NCBI GenBank assembly: GCA_022771185.1
Contig: JALFCJ010000293.1
Span: 1 to 6,888 of the forward strand
Source of the DNA: Spirochaetales bacterium
Lineage (GTDB): Bacteria; Spirochaetota; Spirochaetia; Sphaerochaetales; Sphaerochaetaceae
Direction of reading: 5' to 3'
DNA length: 6,888 nt
The notes under the pieces are model-generated. The model was not told where the DNA came from, did not search any database, and saw only the letters and a list, made by a program, of their open reading frames with translations. Shown here piece after piece: positions 5,938-6,888 of the stretch. Numbering within the stretch: the first letter of the stretch is position 1; every line of letters starts with the position of its first letter. The position numbers and the translations under genes were made by a program.

Positions 5938-6888
5938 AGAGTGTAGCTACTGGGAGGCTAACAATATCCCATTTGCTTTGGTCACTATTATTTCTTCTTC
6001 AGGTACAGTAAGTAGAAAGGAAGGAAGAATGGCTGTGTCTAAAGATGGAAAGTGCGTTGGAACTATTGGTGGCGGGGCGCAGGAAGCGGAAGCCAAGGCC
6101 TTTGCCCTTAAAGCAATAGAAAGTGGCAAGAATAGCGTAGAGAGAATAAAAGTCAGAGATAAAGGAGAGATAAGTGTCATGATAGATGTTCCCGTTAAAG
6201 ATAGATCTGTAGTAATCCTTGGTGCCGGACACGTAGGGAAGGCTCTTTATGATCTGTTTTATTCATTGAAGTGGCATGTAACTGTCATTGATCCAAGAAA
6301 AGAGCTCAACACAGAAGAGTCGTATCCATTTGCACTACGTATTGTGGATGAATACAAACTAGGCTTAGAAAAAGCCCCTATTGATGATAACACCGCTCTT
6401 ATCTCTACAGTTCCTGAGATAAATGAAGATATCCTTCCCTTTGCTCTCGATTCCAGGACTTTCTATATAGGACTCTTATCTTCAAGAAAGAGAGTTTGGA
6501 GTAACGATGAGAGAGTCTATAGCCCTATGGGTATAGATTTGGGAGAAGAGACTCCTGAAGAGATAGCTCTTTCTGCTGCCAGTGAAATTCTTGCACGTTT
6601 TAACAATAGGTCTCTTCTTCCTCACTCTGAGTGGAGAAGAAGATTGGTTGTAGTAAGGGGGGCAGGTGATTTGGCAACTGGTACAATAATACGCCTCCAT
6701 AACGCAGGATATAACTGTATTGCACTTGAAATACCTAACCCTACAGTAATAAGACGAACTGTATCTTTTGCCGACGTTGTCTATGAAAGCTCAAAGACAG
6801 TAGAGGGCGTGGAGTGCAAGTTGGCTAAAGATATTGATGAGGCTTTGGATATTCTAAAAACCGGCTCAGTTCCTCTTTTGATAGATCC
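5924..6888 (+). CDS. yqeB: YqeB, XdhC-like/EF2563-family selenium-dependent molybdenum hydroxylase protein (3' end outside window)
   Basis: The frame is open from ATG 5924 to the window end (321 residues, no stop); YqeB of E. coli is about 541 residues, so roughly 60% or less is present. The N-terminal XdhC part has IISSSGTVSRKEGRMAV (22-38) and GTIGGGAQEAEA (46-57). A Rossmann domain follows with VVILGAGHVGKAL (96-108), VIDPRKEL (121-128), YIGLLSSRKRV (181-191) and GIDLGEETPEEIA (203-215). Residues from ~240 begin the YqeB/EF2563 module: VVVRGAGDLATGTIIRLHNAG (242-262), then EIPNPTVIRRTVSFADVVYE (269-288). XdhC-type domains help insert the sulfurated molybdenum cofactor into hydroxylases; YqeB is the variant linked to selenium-dependent enzymes. 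It overlaps yqeC by 14 nt and has GAGGAT 7 nt upstream. Compared with E. coli YqeB from memory it is compact: the segment around CGG before the Rossmann fold reads KGEISVMIDVP (80-90) without the cysteine, and the stretch before SPMGIDLG is about 20 residues shorter. Confidence 0.9.
   Translation, partial: MSLFKECSYWEANNIPFALVTIISSSGTVSRKEGRMAVSKDGKCVGTIGGGAQEAEAKAFALKAIESGKNSVERIKVRDKGEISVMIDVPVKDRSVVILGAGHVGKALYDLFYSLKWHVTVIDPRKELNTEESYPFALRIVDEYKLGLEKAPIDDNTALISTVPEINEDILPFALDSRTFYIGLLSSRKRVWSNDERVYSPMGIDLGEETPEEIALSAASEILARFNNRSLLPHSEWRRRLVVVRGAGDLATGTIIRLHNAGYNCIALEIPNPTVIRRTVSFADVVYESSKTVEGVECKLAKDIDEALDILKTGSVPLLID

Noticed and set aside
6162..6181. Internal AAGGAG followed by an in-frame ATG (6179) in yqeB, which could make a shorter protein starting at the Rossmann domain
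   Set aside because: The spacing is 11 nt, longer than optimal, and purine-rich stretches like this are common in the AGA/GAG-rich coding sequence here. The frame upstream is clearly coding with XdhC motifs.
5947..6700. Minus-strand open frames opposite yqeB
   Set aside because: The plus-strand frame carries unmistakable XdhC and YqeB motifs throughout; the antisense frames only appear prominent because yqeB itself has no stop in the window.
1..6888. CRISPR arrays, tRNA or rRNA genes, insertion sequences, attachment sites and riboswitches
   Set aside because: No spaced direct repeats, tRNA-like cloverleaf, transposase frame or terminal inverted repeats, or leader long enough for a riboswitch was seen by reading both strands. 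Coding genes and short spacers account for nearly the whole window.

Overview
The window (roughly 40% GC by eye) looks like chromosomal DNA of a diderm, AT-leaning, probably anaerobic bacterium. A complete apolipoprotein N-acyltransferase (Lnt) argues for an outer membrane. The AGA-rich coding and the partial beta-strand-rich protein at the left edge would suit a host-associated spirochaete (Sphaerochaeta/Treponema-like), but that assignment is inference. The DUF2871 operon has a Firmicutes flavour and could have been acquired.

Layout. (1) Positions 1-384 hold the 3' end of a plus-strand gene for a probable beta-barrel or surface protein. (2) A strong bidirectional hairpin terminator at 407-448 separates it from a convergent minus-strand operon. 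(3) That operon, read from right to left, is a TetR-family regulator (1542-2075 or longer), a 7-TM protein of unknown function (878-1540) and a DUF2871 4-TM protein (468-881). The genes are joined by a 1-nt gap and a 4-nt ATGA overlap. A 15-bp palindrome, ATGAACA-A-TGTTCAT, at the start of the tetR gene is a likely operator. (4) A divergent, AT-rich intergenic region holds a second, longer palindrome and a plus-strand promoter. (5) A ROK-family transcriptional regulator follows (2229-3455), with a winged HTH and a degenerate sugar-kinase domain. (6) lnt comes next (best start TTG at 3520), followed immediately by yqeC and by yqeB, which overlaps yqeC and runs off the right edge. yqeB is missed by a closed-ORF search because it has no stop in the window.

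How the genes work together. lnt, yqeC and yqeB look translationally coupled. YqeC and YqeB are accessory proteins of the selenium-dependent molybdenum hydroxylase system, so the right edge is probably the start of a cluster that matures a Se/Mo-dependent purine- or xanthine-dehydrogenase-like enzyme. The tetR operon looks like a self-contained, autoregulated membrane module of unknown function and is the best candidate here for something undescribed. The ROK regulator has no sugar gene beside it in the window, so its target is unknown.
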